Both the position numbers and the translations under genes were made by a program. The notes under the pieces were generated by a model that ran no database searches, was not told the DNA's origin, and saw only the letters and a list, made by a program, of their open reading frames with translations. A stretch of DNA of 64,000 bases from Pseudomonadota bacterium. Its GTDB lineage: Bacteria; Desulfobacterota; Desulfobulbia; Desulfobulbales; JAGXFP01. The stretch spans positions 1 to 64,000 of the forward strand of contig JAHJIQ010000019.1 in NCBI GenBank assembly GCA_018823285.1, given 5' to 3'. Positions 45,587-54,487 of the stretch are shown piece by piece. The stretch's first letter is position 1. The number at the start of each line of letters is the position of its first letter.

Positions 45587-47869
45587 TCAGGCAGCATACC
45601 TTTTGACCTGCTCCCGGGAAAACCACTGCTCCAGGCGGTCCAGGGCCAGCCAGAACCCTTCGCCGCTGTTTTTATGTCCCTGCCAGATTTCCGGGATGAA
45701 TGACGCGTCCGGCGAGTACTCCCTGAGCTCCCGGGCCAGGGAAAAGAAGTCGATATCACCCTCGCCGATCTGCAGCCCTTCGCTGTCGAGGCCTTCCGCA
45801 TCCACAACATGGAGATGCGCGGTATAGGGGCCGACGATTTCGATAAATTCGGAAAAAGACCATTTGAAATAGTTGCAGGCCAGTTTTGAATGCGACAGAT
45901 CAAGGCAGACCCGCATATCGTGAGCCTTGCAGAATTCGGCGGTCTCCACGGGGTCCATGAAAAGGTTCTGGTATCGCTGCCCGCCGAAATGCCACGGGAA
46001 AGGCGGCATGGTCTGCGGGATCAGCTCCACCCCTGCCATATCGAGCTCGGAGAAACTCTGCGCGAGCTTCTCATAGTATTTCCGCCGCACATCGGGTTTG
46101 AGGTGCGCGTGCTGGGTCGCACCGCCGACATTGACGATGATCAGGGGGCGCTCGGTCTTGGGGAAATATTTTTTAAGCTTCCGGGTGATATTGATGACCT
46201 CCTGCAGCTCTTTAAGAGAACGCTGCCGATACTTTTCGTCAAAAGAGCACAGATCGAGAATATGGTCGCCGGCAAAGAGTTCCGGGCTGTGGAGCACCAG
46301 ATCAAGGGCAAAAGGCCTTTTGAAGACCTCATCGATATCGATCAGCATGTCCTTGTAACTGAGATGAAATTCCACCAGATCGAAGTTACTCAGGGGCAGC
46401 ATCTCGTTCAGGTCATGATAGCGGACGGGAATACCGAAAGGCCGGTCGAAATGATACTCCCGCGGCGCGATCTCCTCCCCTTCAACAACCACATCGGAGG
46501 GGAAGAAGAAATCCCCGGCCGCAAAATCGTGCTTCGCCCTGGAGCCGACGAGTTCGTTTTTGCGATAGGGAGAGATGCCGTTTCCGGGGCTTTTGACCTC
46601 GATCATTTCCCGGGTGATGATCTCACCAGCCCGCAGGTCGCAGTTGATGATCAGACTCTTGCCGAGGACCTCCCGGTTCATCATCTCGCCTTGGGTGATC
46701 TTCCGTTCTTCCTTGCTGCCCATGGCCTGCTCGACTTCCCGGAGGCAGGTGACCATGCTGGAAAATTCATCCGGCAGCAGACTCACTTTATGGTCATTTC
46801 CCTCCTGGTCGCGGTCCAGGGTGAAATGCTTCTCGATGACCTTGGCCCCGCGACTGACTGCGGCGATGGGGATCGACATGCCCCGCTCATGGCCGGAATA
46901 CCCGACCAGGCACCCACCGATCTCTTTCAAGCGGTCCAGATAATTGAGATTGATGTCCTTGAACGGGGCGGGATAGGTTGAATTGCAGAGCAAGAGGACA
47001 AACTGGGCGCCGTAGAACTTCAGCAGATCAACGGCTTCGACGATCTCACTCTCCGTCGACATTCCGGTGGAGCAGAGAAGCGGTTTGCCGGTTTCGGCCA
47101 ACGCTTTCAAAAGATCGTGATTGGTCAGGTCCGCCGAGGCCAGCTTGTAAGCGACCATTCCGTAATTTTCCAGATTCCGCAGACTGACCAGATCGAAGGG
47201 AGTGCAGAGGGGCAGAACCCCTTTTTCCTTGCAGTAGTCGAAGGCCTGATACATTTCCTCGGTGCTCAACTGGAACCTGGCCAGAAGGTCGAGGGTGTAC
47301 TGGGCGCCCAGATCGGCGCTCTCATCATCGGCCCGGCCGTTGTTTTTATAGAGCGTTTCCATGTCACGCATCTGGAATTTCACGCAATCGGCGCCGGAGG
47401 CGATGGCCGCATCAATCATCCGCCTCGCGACTTTCAGGCTGCCATTGTGATTGTTGCCGATTTCCGCAATCACGAATACCGGAGAAGTCTCGTTCAAACG
47501 GAAATCACCGATGAACAGGTTCGGCTCCCGCTTCCGGGCAATGGCGACCAGGCGGTGCTGTTTGTCCACCAGCGGCAGCACCTCGATCTTGCCCTTGAGG
47601 CGCCGCTTGATGGTGTCGGGCGAATCGGTGATGTAGGCGAAGTCATACTTTCGGTTGATCGCCACCTCAACCTTCCGGGTCAGGCAGACCTCTTCCTGCT
47701 GGACGATCCAGCGGCGGAAATCACCGTCGGTCATGATCCCTTCCAGGATGCCGGACTGGCTGACCGCAATGATAAAGCGGTGCTCATTACGGCCGATCTT
47801 TTTCAACGCCCGCGAGATACAGTCTTCCGAAAAGACGATATAGTCGGAAAAATTCCTGTCGATGATCAT
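45587..47869 (-). CDS. CBS-NeuB-SAF-TIM-barrel fusion, sialic-acid-synthase family
   Basis: A 760-residue, four-part enzyme. Residues about 1-115 are a CBS-pair module (FIIAVSQSGILEGIMTDGDFRRW). About 120-370 are a NeuB-type synthase barrel (VFVIAEIGNNHNGS, DCVKFQ, LLCSTGMSTESEIVEA, GYSGHERG). About 385-445 are the SAF antifreeze-like domain. About 470-745 are a xylose-isomerase-like TIM barrel (DLCSFDEKYRQRSLKEL, VCLDLSHSKLACNYF). NeuB enzymes condense PEP with an N-acetylated hexose to give sialic, legionaminic or pseudaminic acid. The added barrel may supply an isomerase or epimerase step. Related fusions accompany flagellin legionaminic-acid (Ptm-type) genes. Confidence 0.85.
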   Translation of the reverse strand: MIIDRNFSDYIVFSEDCISRALKKIGRNEHRFIIAVSQSGILEGIMTDGDFRRWIVQQEEVCLTRKVEVAINRKYDFAYITDSPDTIKRRLKGKIEVLPLVDKQHRLVAIARKREPNLFIGDFRLNETSPVFVIAEIGNNHNGSLKVARRMIDAAIASGADCVKFQMRDMETLYKNNGRADDESADLGAQYTLDLLARFQLSTEEMYQAFDYCKEKGVLPLCTPFDLVSLRNLENYGMVAYKLASADLTNHDLLKALAETGKPLLCSTGMSTESEIVEAVDLLKFYGAQFVLLLCNSTYPAPFKDINLNYLDRLKEIGGCLVGYSGHERGMSIPIAAVSRGAKVIEKHFTLDRDQEGNDHKVSLLPDEFSSMVTCLREVEQAMGSKEERKITQGEMMNREVLGKSLIINCDLRAGEIITREMIEVKSPGNGISPYRKNELVGSRAKHDFAAGDFFFPSDVVVEGEEIAPREYHFDRPFGIPVRYHDLNEMLPLSNFDLVEFHLSYKDMLIDIDEVFKRPFALDLVLHSPELFAGDHILDLCSFDEKYRQRSLKELQEVINITRKLKKYFPKTERPLIIVNVGGATQHAHLKPDVRRKYYEKLAQSFSELDMAGVELIPQTMPPFPWHFGGQRYQNLFMDPVETAEFCKAHDMRVCLDLSHSKLACNYFKWSFSEFIEIVGPYTAHLHVVDAEGLDSEGLQIGEGDIDFFSLARELREYSPDASFIPEIWQGHKNSGEGFWLALDRLEQWFSREQVKRYAA

Positions 47870-47905
47870 TGCCTGTCTCCTTACATGTTCACCGGCCCGG
47901 TATCC

Positions 47906-48730
47906 TTACCAGGCCGTCCAGCCTCCATCGACTACCAATACCGACCCGGTCATATAGCTGGAGGCGTCCGAGGCCAGAAAAATAAAGGGGCCGCTGATCT
48001 CCGACTTGTCGCACATCCTGCCGATCGGAGATAACGAACTGAAATTATTCAAAAATTTCTCATCATGGCCGTCAAAAATCCCATGGGGCGCGATCGCGTT
48101 GCAGCGGATATTGTCGCGGGCGTAAAAGGTGGCGAGATACCTGGTGAAGTTGGGCATGAAGGACTTGCTCACCACGTAATCCACCGGCTTGAACTTCACT
48201 TCCCCGTCCCCGTAATCGTAGAGATGCTGATTCGGTGCCACCAGGGAATAGGAGGATGCGACGTTAATGATATTGCCGTGACCTTGTTTAAGCATCTGCC
48301 GGCAGGCCGCCTGCGCCATCTGGACCGCGCCGATCAGATTCACTTCCACCGATTTTTTAAGCAGGTCGATGGGATAGTTTTCAAAGCAGCTGGTGGAGAT
48401 CTTGTCCTTGTTCGCCTGGTCGAACTTGGCATCGATCGCCGCGTTGTTGACCAGCACCTCAATTGTACCGAACCGATCGACCCCGGCCGCCATGCACCGA
48501 TCGATACTCGCGGGATCGGTCACATCCAGCTCGCAGACCAGAAATTTTTCCGGCGCAAACTCACCGGCAAGTTCATCATGCACGGATGACACCTGTTTCG
48601 GATTGTGCCCGGCGACGACCACCCTGGCCCCGTTCGCCAGAAAACTCCGGCTGATCTCCTTGCCGATCAGGCCGAAGGCCCCGGTCACCAGAATTGTTTT
48701 GCCCTGCACCGACAACATCTCTTTTGCCAT
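47906..48730 (-). CDS. Short-chain dehydrogenase/reductase (PtmA-like)
   Basis: A 274-residue SDR. The NAD(P) motif is ILVTGAFGLIGKEISRSF at the N-terminus, NNAA is near residue 97, and the catalytic Ser plus YxxxK are in NVASSYSL and YVVSKSF. The insertion YDYGDGEVKFKPVDYVV between Ser and Tyr is also seen in the Campylobacter PtmA type of flagellar-glycan reductase. The start is one of several closely spaced ATGs (48754, 48736, 48730); 48730 with AGGA upstream is the best placed. It precedes the NeuB fusion by 36 nt and probably reduces a sugar or precursor in the same pathway. Confidence 0.85.
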   Translation of the reverse strand: MAKEMLSVQGKTILVTGAFGLIGKEISRSFLANGARVVVAGHNPKQVSSVHDELAGEFAPEKFLVCELDVTDPASIDRCMAAGVDRFGTIEVLVNNAAIDAKFDQANKDKISTSCFENYPIDLLKKSVEVNLIGAVQMAQAACRQMLKQGHGNIINVASSYSLVAPNQHLYDYGDGEVKFKPVDYVVSKSFMPNFTRYLATFYARDNIRCNAIAPHGIFDGHDEKFLNNFSSLSPIGRMCDKSEISGPFIFLASDASSYMTGSVLVVDGGWTAW

Positions 48731-48781
48731 ATCCATCCTGCCTGAAGTAGACATCGACAGAAAGTGCGTTTTACTTAAGCA

Positions 48782-49070
48782 CTTAATTTTCCGACTTGTC
48801 TTATGTGTTGATTTGTTGTCATAAAATTGTTCAGAGTCATAGTGTCATTCCATGATGTGAATCCAGAAGCCAGTATTCAGAAGCCAGAATGACTGATTTT
48901 AAAGCTTCTCTCCTGGCTTCTGAATTCTGACTTCTGGCTTCTTGTGGAACACATGCACGAAAAAATCGCCGAAACCCCTTTATTTCACCCTACGGGTATA
49001 AGTTTCATACGAGCAGGCCAGCTGCTCAACTCAGCTTTATCGGGTGATTAGCCATACTCGGAAAGTTGTG
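48782..49070 (+). mobile_element. Family A MITE, copy 3
   Basis: A 289-bp element in the orientation of copy 2, flanked by the perfect 7-bp duplication TTAAGCA (48775-48781 and 49071-49077). The right end TCGGAAAGTTGTG is canonical; the left end (CTTAATTTTCCGAC) matches at 11 of 14 positions. The right-hand duplication supplies the stop codon of the neighbouring radical SAM gene. Confidence 0.88.
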
Positions 49071-50147
49071 TTAAGCACTTAATGCCATTGCGGCGGTGAG
49101 GCTGCCGATCAGTTTCATGTCACACTGGGAAGTACACTTGATGCCTTTTTTGAGCTCGAACTGGTCCCGCCTGAATTGCGCGTACTTCTCGCCGTTCCAG
49201 ATATCGTAAAGCGACTCTTTTTTCGTATCGCCGAGGATGATCTCGTTATTGAAATCCTCAACGCACATGGCCGCTTCGCCGTTTGACTTGATGGTCATCG
49301 ATGACCACGGGAACTGGCAGAACTCGGTCCAGTGGATCGAATTGGTCCCTTCGTATTTATCCTGGTACCATTGCTGGTCCTGGCTCTTCAGGTAGATATA
49401 GACATCCTGCCCGGTAAACGCTTTTTTAAGCTTGGCGAATTCCGCGACCTGGTCCGCCCGTTTCAGGTCGAGCATGGTGATGACGATCGTGGTGTTGAAT
49501 TTGTATTTCCTCTTCGCCTCCAGCATCTGCAGGATCTTCTGGAAGCTCGCCTCAAAGTTTGAGGCATCGCCCCTGATCTTCTTGTGGAGGAAATCATCCA
49601 CGCTTTCAATCGAGTACTTGATGAAACCGAGCCCGTTGTTGAACATCTCGACATTTCTCTCGACATCGATATTCGCCGGGTTGCAGCTGAAGTAGGAATA
49701 GAGCCCCTTCTCGGTGAGCCGCCTGATTCTCTTCGGCAACTCGGTATCAAGGAGAGGATCGCCATAGCCGTGCAGCTGAAGGACTTTCGGGATCACATGG
49801 AGGAAATAATGGTTTTCACTCATGTCATTCCGGTCGATCCGGTAATTCTTCTCGACAAAAGTCTGCCACGCCTCCCAATCTTCTTGTGAGAAAGGCTCTA
49901 TTTCATCGGCAATTTTATTGAATGTCTCATTGTCCAGTCTCTCGACTTTCCTGGTCATCATCGTGGTCCGCGGGCACATCTCGCACTTCATGTTGCAGGC
50001 GTTGGTCGTCTCGATATTGTAGATGACCGGCTCTTTTCTCCTGAATTCCTCGAGTTTTTCGAAGACGTATTCCCGGTCGAACTGCTCACCGGCCATGATT
50101 TTCTTTTTGAGGTCATAAACCCGCATATAAAAATGAATATCGATCAT
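49071..50147 (-). CDS. Radical SAM protein with SPASM-like C-terminus
   Basis: A 358-residue radical SAM enzyme. The cluster motif is NACNMKCEMCPRTTMM (C-x3-C-x2-C) near residue 49. The C-terminal part has the SPASM-type auxiliary-cluster cysteines: CQFPWSSMTIKSNGEAAMC, then a region ending GIKCTSQC. Such proteins act in surface-glycan and peptide modification. Its stop codon TAA lies in the right target duplication of a family A MITE, and the last residues (ALSA) are encoded there. The original C-terminus may therefore have been replaced. It is 29 nt downstream of the cytidylyltransferase gene. Confidence 0.88.
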   Translation of the reverse strand: MIDIHFYMRVYDLKKKIMAGEQFDREYVFEKLEEFRRKEPVIYNIETTNACNMKCEMCPRTTMMTRKVERLDNETFNKIADEIEPFSQEDWEAWQTFVEKNYRIDRNDMSENHYFLHVIPKVLQLHGYGDPLLDTELPKRIRRLTEKGLYSYFSCNPANIDVERNVEMFNNGLGFIKYSIESVDDFLHKKIRGDASNFEASFQKILQMLEAKRKYKFNTTIVITMLDLKRADQVAEFAKLKKAFTGQDVYIYLKSQDQQWYQDKYEGTNSIHWTEFCQFPWSSMTIKSNGEAAMCVEDFNNEIILGDTKKESLYDIWNGEKYAQFRRDQFELKKGIKCTSQCDMKLIGSLTAAMALSA

Positions 50148-50176
50148 CGAAACTCCTCCTTGAATCTGCAGTAACG

Positions 50177-50857
50177 CTATTCTTGTTTGAGTATGTATTT
50201 GTTCATCAGCATCTCGCCGACCACCCAGTCGTCCTGGTCGTCGATATCGATGGCGGTGTAATCAGGCATCTCGTAAATGGCTATTTTCCCGGAAAGCCGG
50301 TTCTTCGCCTCCCGGATCTTTCCCACCGAGCTGATATAAAAAGCGCCGTTCTCCATCAGCTCCCCATTCACTTCCTGGCGCCGGGGGCGATTATTAAAAT
50401 CGTAATTGATCGGCGTGCCGTTACTGTTCCAAAGAAAGATCTTCAGCCGTGCGCAGGAGAGCAGGGAATCAGCGCCCTGCTGCCGGTAGAGCATAAGGGC
50501 GTTTCTGAAATCAGAGCTTTGGGTGAGCGGGTTGGTTGCCTGGATCAAGAGAAAGGTATCACCATCATCACCCCCGTGATTCTTGAAGAATTCAAGCACC
50601 ACACTTTCCGTTGACGACTGGTCCCGGGCATTCTCCTCCTCCCGCAGGTATATCTTCACCTTCGGAAGCCCGAATCCCTCGACCACACTTTTGATCTCTT
50701 CACAATCGGTCGCCACATACACTTCATCGACCGTCTCAACATCCGACACCGCTTTCAGGGACCAGTAAATCAGGGGTTTGCCACAGAACAGTTTGATGTT
50801 TTTCAAAGGAATGGACTTGCTCCCGCATCGGGCGGGTATGAAAGCTATGGTTTTCAT
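50177..50857 (-). CDS. Acylneuraminate cytidylyltransferase family (CMP-sugar synthetase)
   Basis: A 226-residue nucleotidyltransferase activating a nonulosonic acid with CTP. The nucleotide-binding signature is FIPARCGSKSIPLKNIKLF at the N-terminus, followed by PLIYWSLKAV, the LLIQATNPLTQSSDF stretch and the late metal-binding TAIDIDDQDDW. This is the NeuA/PseF/LegF family; which sugar is used cannot be told. AAGGAAACGG before the ATG at 50857 decides the start, although the frame is open to 50929. It is the first gene of the leftward sugar block and acts directly after the NeuB step. Confidence 0.9.
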   Translation of the reverse strand: MKTIAFIPARCGSKSIPLKNIKLFCGKPLIYWSLKAVSDVETVDEVYVATDCEEIKSVVEGFGLPKVKIYLREEENARDQSSTESVVLEFFKNHGGDDGDTFLLIQATNPLTQSSDFRNALMLYRQQGADSLLSCARLKIFLWNSNGTPINYDFNNRPRRQEVNGELMENGAFYISSVGKIREAKNRLSGKIAIYEMPDYTAIDIDDQDDWVVGEMLMNKYILKQE

Positions 50858-51325
50858 CCGTTTCCTTATACTTCCCCTTGAAAAACAGACCAACAAAGGT
50901 GCCTGGCTGATGGAATTTCCCTCGTGCATCCCTGCCGCACGGCCTCGGAATCAAGTATCGACGCTATGAAATTGCAAGATAAATGCCAATCCATCTGTCA
51001 GGGACAAACACCCTGTAACAAAGAGCTTATCGGTGGGGAGGGGTAATTACTTGAAGAATGAGGCGGCAAATATTTCCTTAATCGCCAGAAACGCCCGGAA
51101 ACATGTGCCATGAGCGGTGGTGTTGTGATGGCCTGCCTGATCGTGATTCTCTTTATCAATTCCTTGGTTTTGTCGGAAGTGTCAACCATCTGTTTATCCC
51201 AGCACACGAAAATGTTTTAACAAACAAGCTTTGTCGATTAGATTGAGACAGTTTGTTTGAAAAGGAAGAGGGAATGTGATAACTCAAAACGTGTACTTGG
51301 CCAATGGACATTCAAATATGGTTAA
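50858..51325. other. Divergent intergenic region at the left border of the accessory island
   Basis: 470 bases between the leftward sugar genes and the rightward AlbA_2 gene. An imperfect inverted repeat (TTAACAAACAAGC near 51215, CAGTTTGTTTGAA near 51248) precedes the AlbA_2 gene and could be an operator. A small frame at 50998-51207 on the minus strand is not convincing. Confidence 0.45.
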
Positions 51326-52537
51326 ATGATGAAAAAATTTACCGCCCGAGAACTTGAAACATTACTTGGAGATACTGAATCCGACCGTGTTGAGCGCAAA
51401 GAAAGTTTTAAGGGTGACGCACCCAAAAAAGCTCGACAAGCGGTCTGTGCATTTTCTAATGATTTGCCGAATCACAATGATGCCGGTGTCCTCTTTGTCG
51501 GTGTAAGGGATAACGGAGAGCCATCGGGGCTTCAAGTTACAGACCAATTACTTCTGTCCTTAGCCGACATGAAAACTGACGGAAACATTCTCCCTCTTCC
51601 TGTCCTTTCAGTGGAAAAACGAGTCCTGAAGGGGGCTGAAATGGCTGTGGTAACGGTCATGCCGTCTGATATGCCGCCAGTAAAATTCGAAGGAAGGATC
51701 TGGGTTCGTACCGGCCCCCGTCGTTCAATAGCTAATGAACAGGAAGAAAGAATCCTGATTGAGAAAAGAAGATACAAAAACCTGCCGTTTGATATTTTTC
51801 CTGTCCCGTCAGCGAAGATCACTGATCTTTCCAAATCGATTTTTGAAAATGAATATCTTCCTTCGGCATTTGCATCAGATGTTCTGGAAGAAAACAATCG
51901 CTCCTATGAAGAGCGCTTGGCATCATGCAGGATGATCGTTTCTCCTAACGATCCAACACCCACTGTATTGGGCCTTTTGTCAATCGGCAAAACACCCCAG
52001 GATTTTTTACCAGGCGCATTTATTCAATTTTTACGAATTGACGGAATTGAACTGGCCGACCCGGTGGTTGACGAAGAAAACATAAGCGGAGTGCTTCCTG
52101 AGATGCTCCGTCGTGCTGAGGAAAAGTTGAAGGCGCATAATAGGACGGCTGTCGACATAGTATCAACCGCAACCCATCAGGTTGAAATGCCTTATCCGCC
52201 GGCAGCAATTCAGCAGATTCTGTATAACGCCGTATTGCATCGCACCTACGAAAGCACCAATGCTCCCGTTCGACTGTACTGGTTTAATGACCGAATCGAG
52301 ATCAACAGTCCCGGTGGTCCATATGGCAATGTAACCAGTGAGAACTTCGGGAAGCCAGGGATAACAGACTATCGTAATCCCAACATCGGTGATGTTTTGA
52401 AAACTTTCGGGTATATCCAGGCATTTGGAAGAGGCATTGCCATAGCAAGAAGAGAGATGGAAAAGAATGGTAATCCCGGAATAGACTTTGAAACCAACCA
52501 AAATGCAGTTGTATGCACATTAAGAGGGAAAGTATGA
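51326..52537 (+). CDS. AlbA_2 (Schlafen-type) domain protein with ATPase-like C-terminus
   Basis: A 403-residue protein of the COG2865 type. The N-terminal ~140 residues form an AlbA_2/Schlafen-type nucleic-acid-binding domain (DRVERKESF, KKARQAVCAFSNDL, GVLFVGVRDNGEPSGL, FEGRIWVRTGPRRSIA). The C-terminal half has the GHKL-like segment found in this family (PAAIQQILYNAVLHRTYE, IEINSPGGPYG, NPNIGDVLKTFGYIQAFGRGI). The next gene, a ParA-like ATPase, starts inside its stop codon (ATGA overlap), so the two products are made together. Such proteins occur as regulators and in mobile or defence contexts. AT content is higher than in the flanking genes. Confidence 0.82.
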   Translation: MMKKFTARELETLLGDTESDRVERKESFKGDAPKKARQAVCAFSNDLPNHNDAGVLFVGVRDNGEPSGLQVTDQLLLSLADMKTDGNILPLPVLSVEKRVLKGAEMAVVTVMPSDMPPVKFEGRIWVRTGPRRSIANEQEERILIEKRRYKNLPFDIFPVPSAKITDLSKSIFENEYLPSAFASDVLEENNRSYEERLASCRMIVSPNDPTPTVLGLLSIGKTPQDFLPGAFIQFLRIDGIELADPVVDEENISGVLPEMLRRAEEKLKAHNRTAVDIVSTATHQVEMPYPPAAIQQILYNAVLHRTYESTNAPVRLYWFNDRIEINSPGGPYGNVTSENFGKPGITDYRNPNIGDVLKTFGYIQAFGRGIAIARREMEKNGNPGIDFETNQNAVVCTLRGKV

Positions 52538-53550
52538 ATCAGCCCGTACTGACCTTTTTCAATAATAAAGGCGGGGTTGGAAAAACGTCTCTCATATATC
52601 ACTTGGCATGGATGTATGCTGGCCTCCGAAAACGCGTTGTCATTGTTGATCTGGATCCGCAGGCCAACCTGACGGCGGCGTTTCTTGATGAGGATAAAAT
52701 TGAAGCGCTTTGGGGCAAACAGGGGCTTGGCGCAACAATATATCAATGCGTTAAGCCGTTGACCGGTGTCGGCGATATATCAGAACCGATCCTGCAAAAG
52801 ATAACGACGGATCTTTATTTACTTCCCGGCGATGTGAATCTGTCCGGATACGAAGATGCATTGTCGAATGAATGGCCCAACAGCATGGGGGACAATAATC
52901 TTTACCGTCCCATGCGCATCTTGAGTTCGTTTTGGCAAGTCATGCAAATGGCCGCATCGAAAGTGCAGGCTGATGTTATTCTGGTGGATATCGGTCCGAA
53001 CCTGGGAGCGATCAATCGATCCGTCCTTATAGCCACAGACTATGTTGTGATTCCTCTCGGAGCTGATCTCTTCTCCTTGCAAGGTTTAAAAAATCTTGGC
53101 CCCACTTTGAGGAGTTGGAAAAGTCTGTGGCAAAAAAGGTTGGAAAACTGGCAAGATAATCCGGAGGTTGAGAGCTATCCGGATTTCCACCTCCCCAAAG
53201 GGAAGATGCAGGCAATCGGTTATCTCTGTCAGCAACATAGCGTGAGGCTTGACAGGCCTGTAATGGCATATGATAAATGGGTAAACCGCATCCCCAATGT
53301 CTATCGCGAAGCTGTACTCAGCGAAACTGTTAATTCGAACGTCAAACAAATTGATGATCCGTATTGTCTGGCCACGATCAAGCACTATCGTAGTTTGATC
53401 CCGATGGCTCAGGAGCACCGCAAACCAATATTTAACCTGACATCGGCGGATGGCGCCATTGGCAGCCATGCCAATGCCGTCCAAGCTGCGAAAAAAGATT
53501 TCAAGGAACTTGCAGAAAAAATTGCGAAAGCAATAGGAATCTCGCTATAG
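52534..53550 (+). CDS. ParA/MinD-like ATPase coupled to the AlbA_2 gene
   Basis: A 338-residue P-loop ATPase with the deviant Walker A motif (NNKGGVGKTSLIYHLAW, residues 8-24), the switch segment VVIVDLDPQANLT and Walker B DVILVDIGPNLGAIN. The C-terminal third (YDKWVNRIPNVYREAVL) is a conserved extension seen in ParA relatives outside plasmid partition. No parB-like gene or parS-like repeat follows, so partition is unlikely. The start codon overlaps the upstream stop as ATGA. I read the pair as a two-component module on a mobile or defence island; the function is unknown. Confidence 0.85.
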   Translation: MNQPVLTFFNNKGGVGKTSLIYHLAWMYAGLRKRVVIVDLDPQANLTAAFLDEDKIEALWGKQGLGATIYQCVKPLTGVGDISEPILQKITTDLYLLPGDVNLSGYEDALSNEWPNSMGDNNLYRPMRILSSFWQVMQMAASKVQADVILVDIGPNLGAINRSVLIATDYVVIPLGADLFSLQGLKNLGPTLRSWKSLWQKRLENWQDNPEVESYPDFHLPKGKMQAIGYLCQQHSVRLDRPVMAYDKWVNRIPNVYREAVLSETVNSNVKQIDDPYCLATIKHYRSLIPMAQEHRKPIFNLTSADGAIGSHANAVQAAKKDFKELAEKIAKAIGISL

Positions 53551-53682
53551 TCGTCATCACGTTACTTTATCTCCTGCCGTATTATATCCCTCCTAGAAAT
53601 GGCCCAGGAAATTCGGACAGGTCGTTAAGTGAAAAAGTCGTTCCAATCTGTTAAATAAAAACCAAACAGAAAGGAGCAGAAC

Positions 53683-53769
53683 ATGACAAAGAGACCACGA
53701 AGAAATCACTCATCGTCATTCAAGGCCAAGGTCGCAATTGAAGCGATAATGAGTCCGGGACGATCTTGA
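53683..53769 (+). pseudogene. IS3-family OrfA remnant
   Basis: After AAGGAG, the 28-codon frame encodes MTKRPRRNHSSSFKAKVAIEAI, the typical N-terminus of an IS3-family transposase OrfA. It then runs into GAGTCCGGG tandem repeats and stops. The remainder of OrfA and all of OrfB are missing. It marks past IS activity at the right edge of the AlbA_2/ParA pair. Confidence 0.85.
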
Positions 53770-53826
53770 GTCCGGGACGAGAGTCCGGGACGATCTTAAA
53801 TAAGAGTCCGGGACGATCTTAAATAA
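53751..53826. repeat. Short tandem repeats GAGTCCGGGACGATCTT
   Basis: Four head-to-tail units: 53751-53767, a shortened one at 53768-53780, and two complete 23-bp copies ending AAATAA at 53781-53803 and 53804-53826. They begin exactly where similarity to IS3 OrfA ends. Confidence 0.9.
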
Positions 53827-54052
53827 TTAACCAACATGATTGTTGGCGAATTTTTGGTAGAAGTACACTCATGCCACGCACAGCAAGAATCGACTCCCCA
53901 GGGGTATTTCCCCATGTAATGATCCGTGGGATTATGCGCCGTAACATATTTAAAAATAAGAAGGACCGCGAAGATTTCTGAAAAAGACCGTAAATCCATA
54001 CAAATTCACTTTGTCATAATTTGTTAGTTATTTAGCATGTCCATAATTATGA

Positions 54053-54274
54053 TCACCTGTTTTCCAGGATGTCTTCCATTGATTGTTCACTGACTCCGCT
54101 TTCAAGGCCCTCGGTTACATGTTTCTGCACTGCCGCGATTTTAGCCGCCCGCTCCTGATCTCGGCGAATAAGGTCGCGTACATAGTCGCTGGAATTACTG
54201 TAACGTCCTGTTTTCGTCTGTGCTTCAACCCAGTTTTTCATCGGGTCGGGAAGAGAAACATTCATTGTAGCCAT
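54053..54274 (-). CDS. ParD-like antitoxin without a visible toxin
   Basis: A 73-residue ribbon-helix-helix protein of the ParD/CopG type: MNVSLPDPMKNWVEAQTKTG, then YSNSSDYVRDLIRRDQERAAKI, and an acidic toxin-binding tail. GGAGG lies 8 nt before the ATG at 54274 (the ATG at 54280 is too close). Type II operons normally have the parE toxin directly downstream. The 250 bases after this stop (towards 53800) contain no ParE-like frame, only a 67-codon frame without recognisable motifs. It is probably an orphan antitoxin left after toxin loss. Confidence 0.8.
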   Translation of the reverse strand: MATMNVSLPDPMKNWVEAQTKTGRYSNSSDYVRDLIRRDQERAAKIAAVQKHVTEGLESGVSEQSMEDILENR

Positions 54275-54487
54275 AATCATTACCTCCGATAGAATAAATC
54301 ATGACACATATTGACAGACTTTGCCAAATAATTCCATCTGAATTCCGGGCCCGTTTTCCTTAACAGGTCTCCATGATTGGTTACCTTGCTGGTCAAAATC
54401 TTGAAGATCCTGCATAGGCTGAGGGCAAGCTTGACAAAGGCTGAGGGTTAGGCTTGCACTATTGCATTAATCTCCATGCAACTCTTT

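Noticed and set aside
45890..46981. Open frame of 363 codons opposite the NeuB fusion
   Set aside because: Shadow produced by codon bias of the real gene; composition is His/Leu/Pro-rich without domain structure.
50998..51207. Possible small gene on the minus strand
   Set aside because: No ribosome-binding site or recognisable motif; left as non-coding.
52534..53550. Plasmid partition system (ParA of a parABS set)
   Set aside because: No parB gene and no iterated parS-like sites are present, and the partner gene is of the AlbA_2 type.
53796..53999. Candidate ParE toxin downstream of the ParD-like antitoxin
   Set aside because: The 67-codon frame lacks the ParE/RelE pattern and a good start signal, and it ends inside the GAGTCCGGG tandem repeats.
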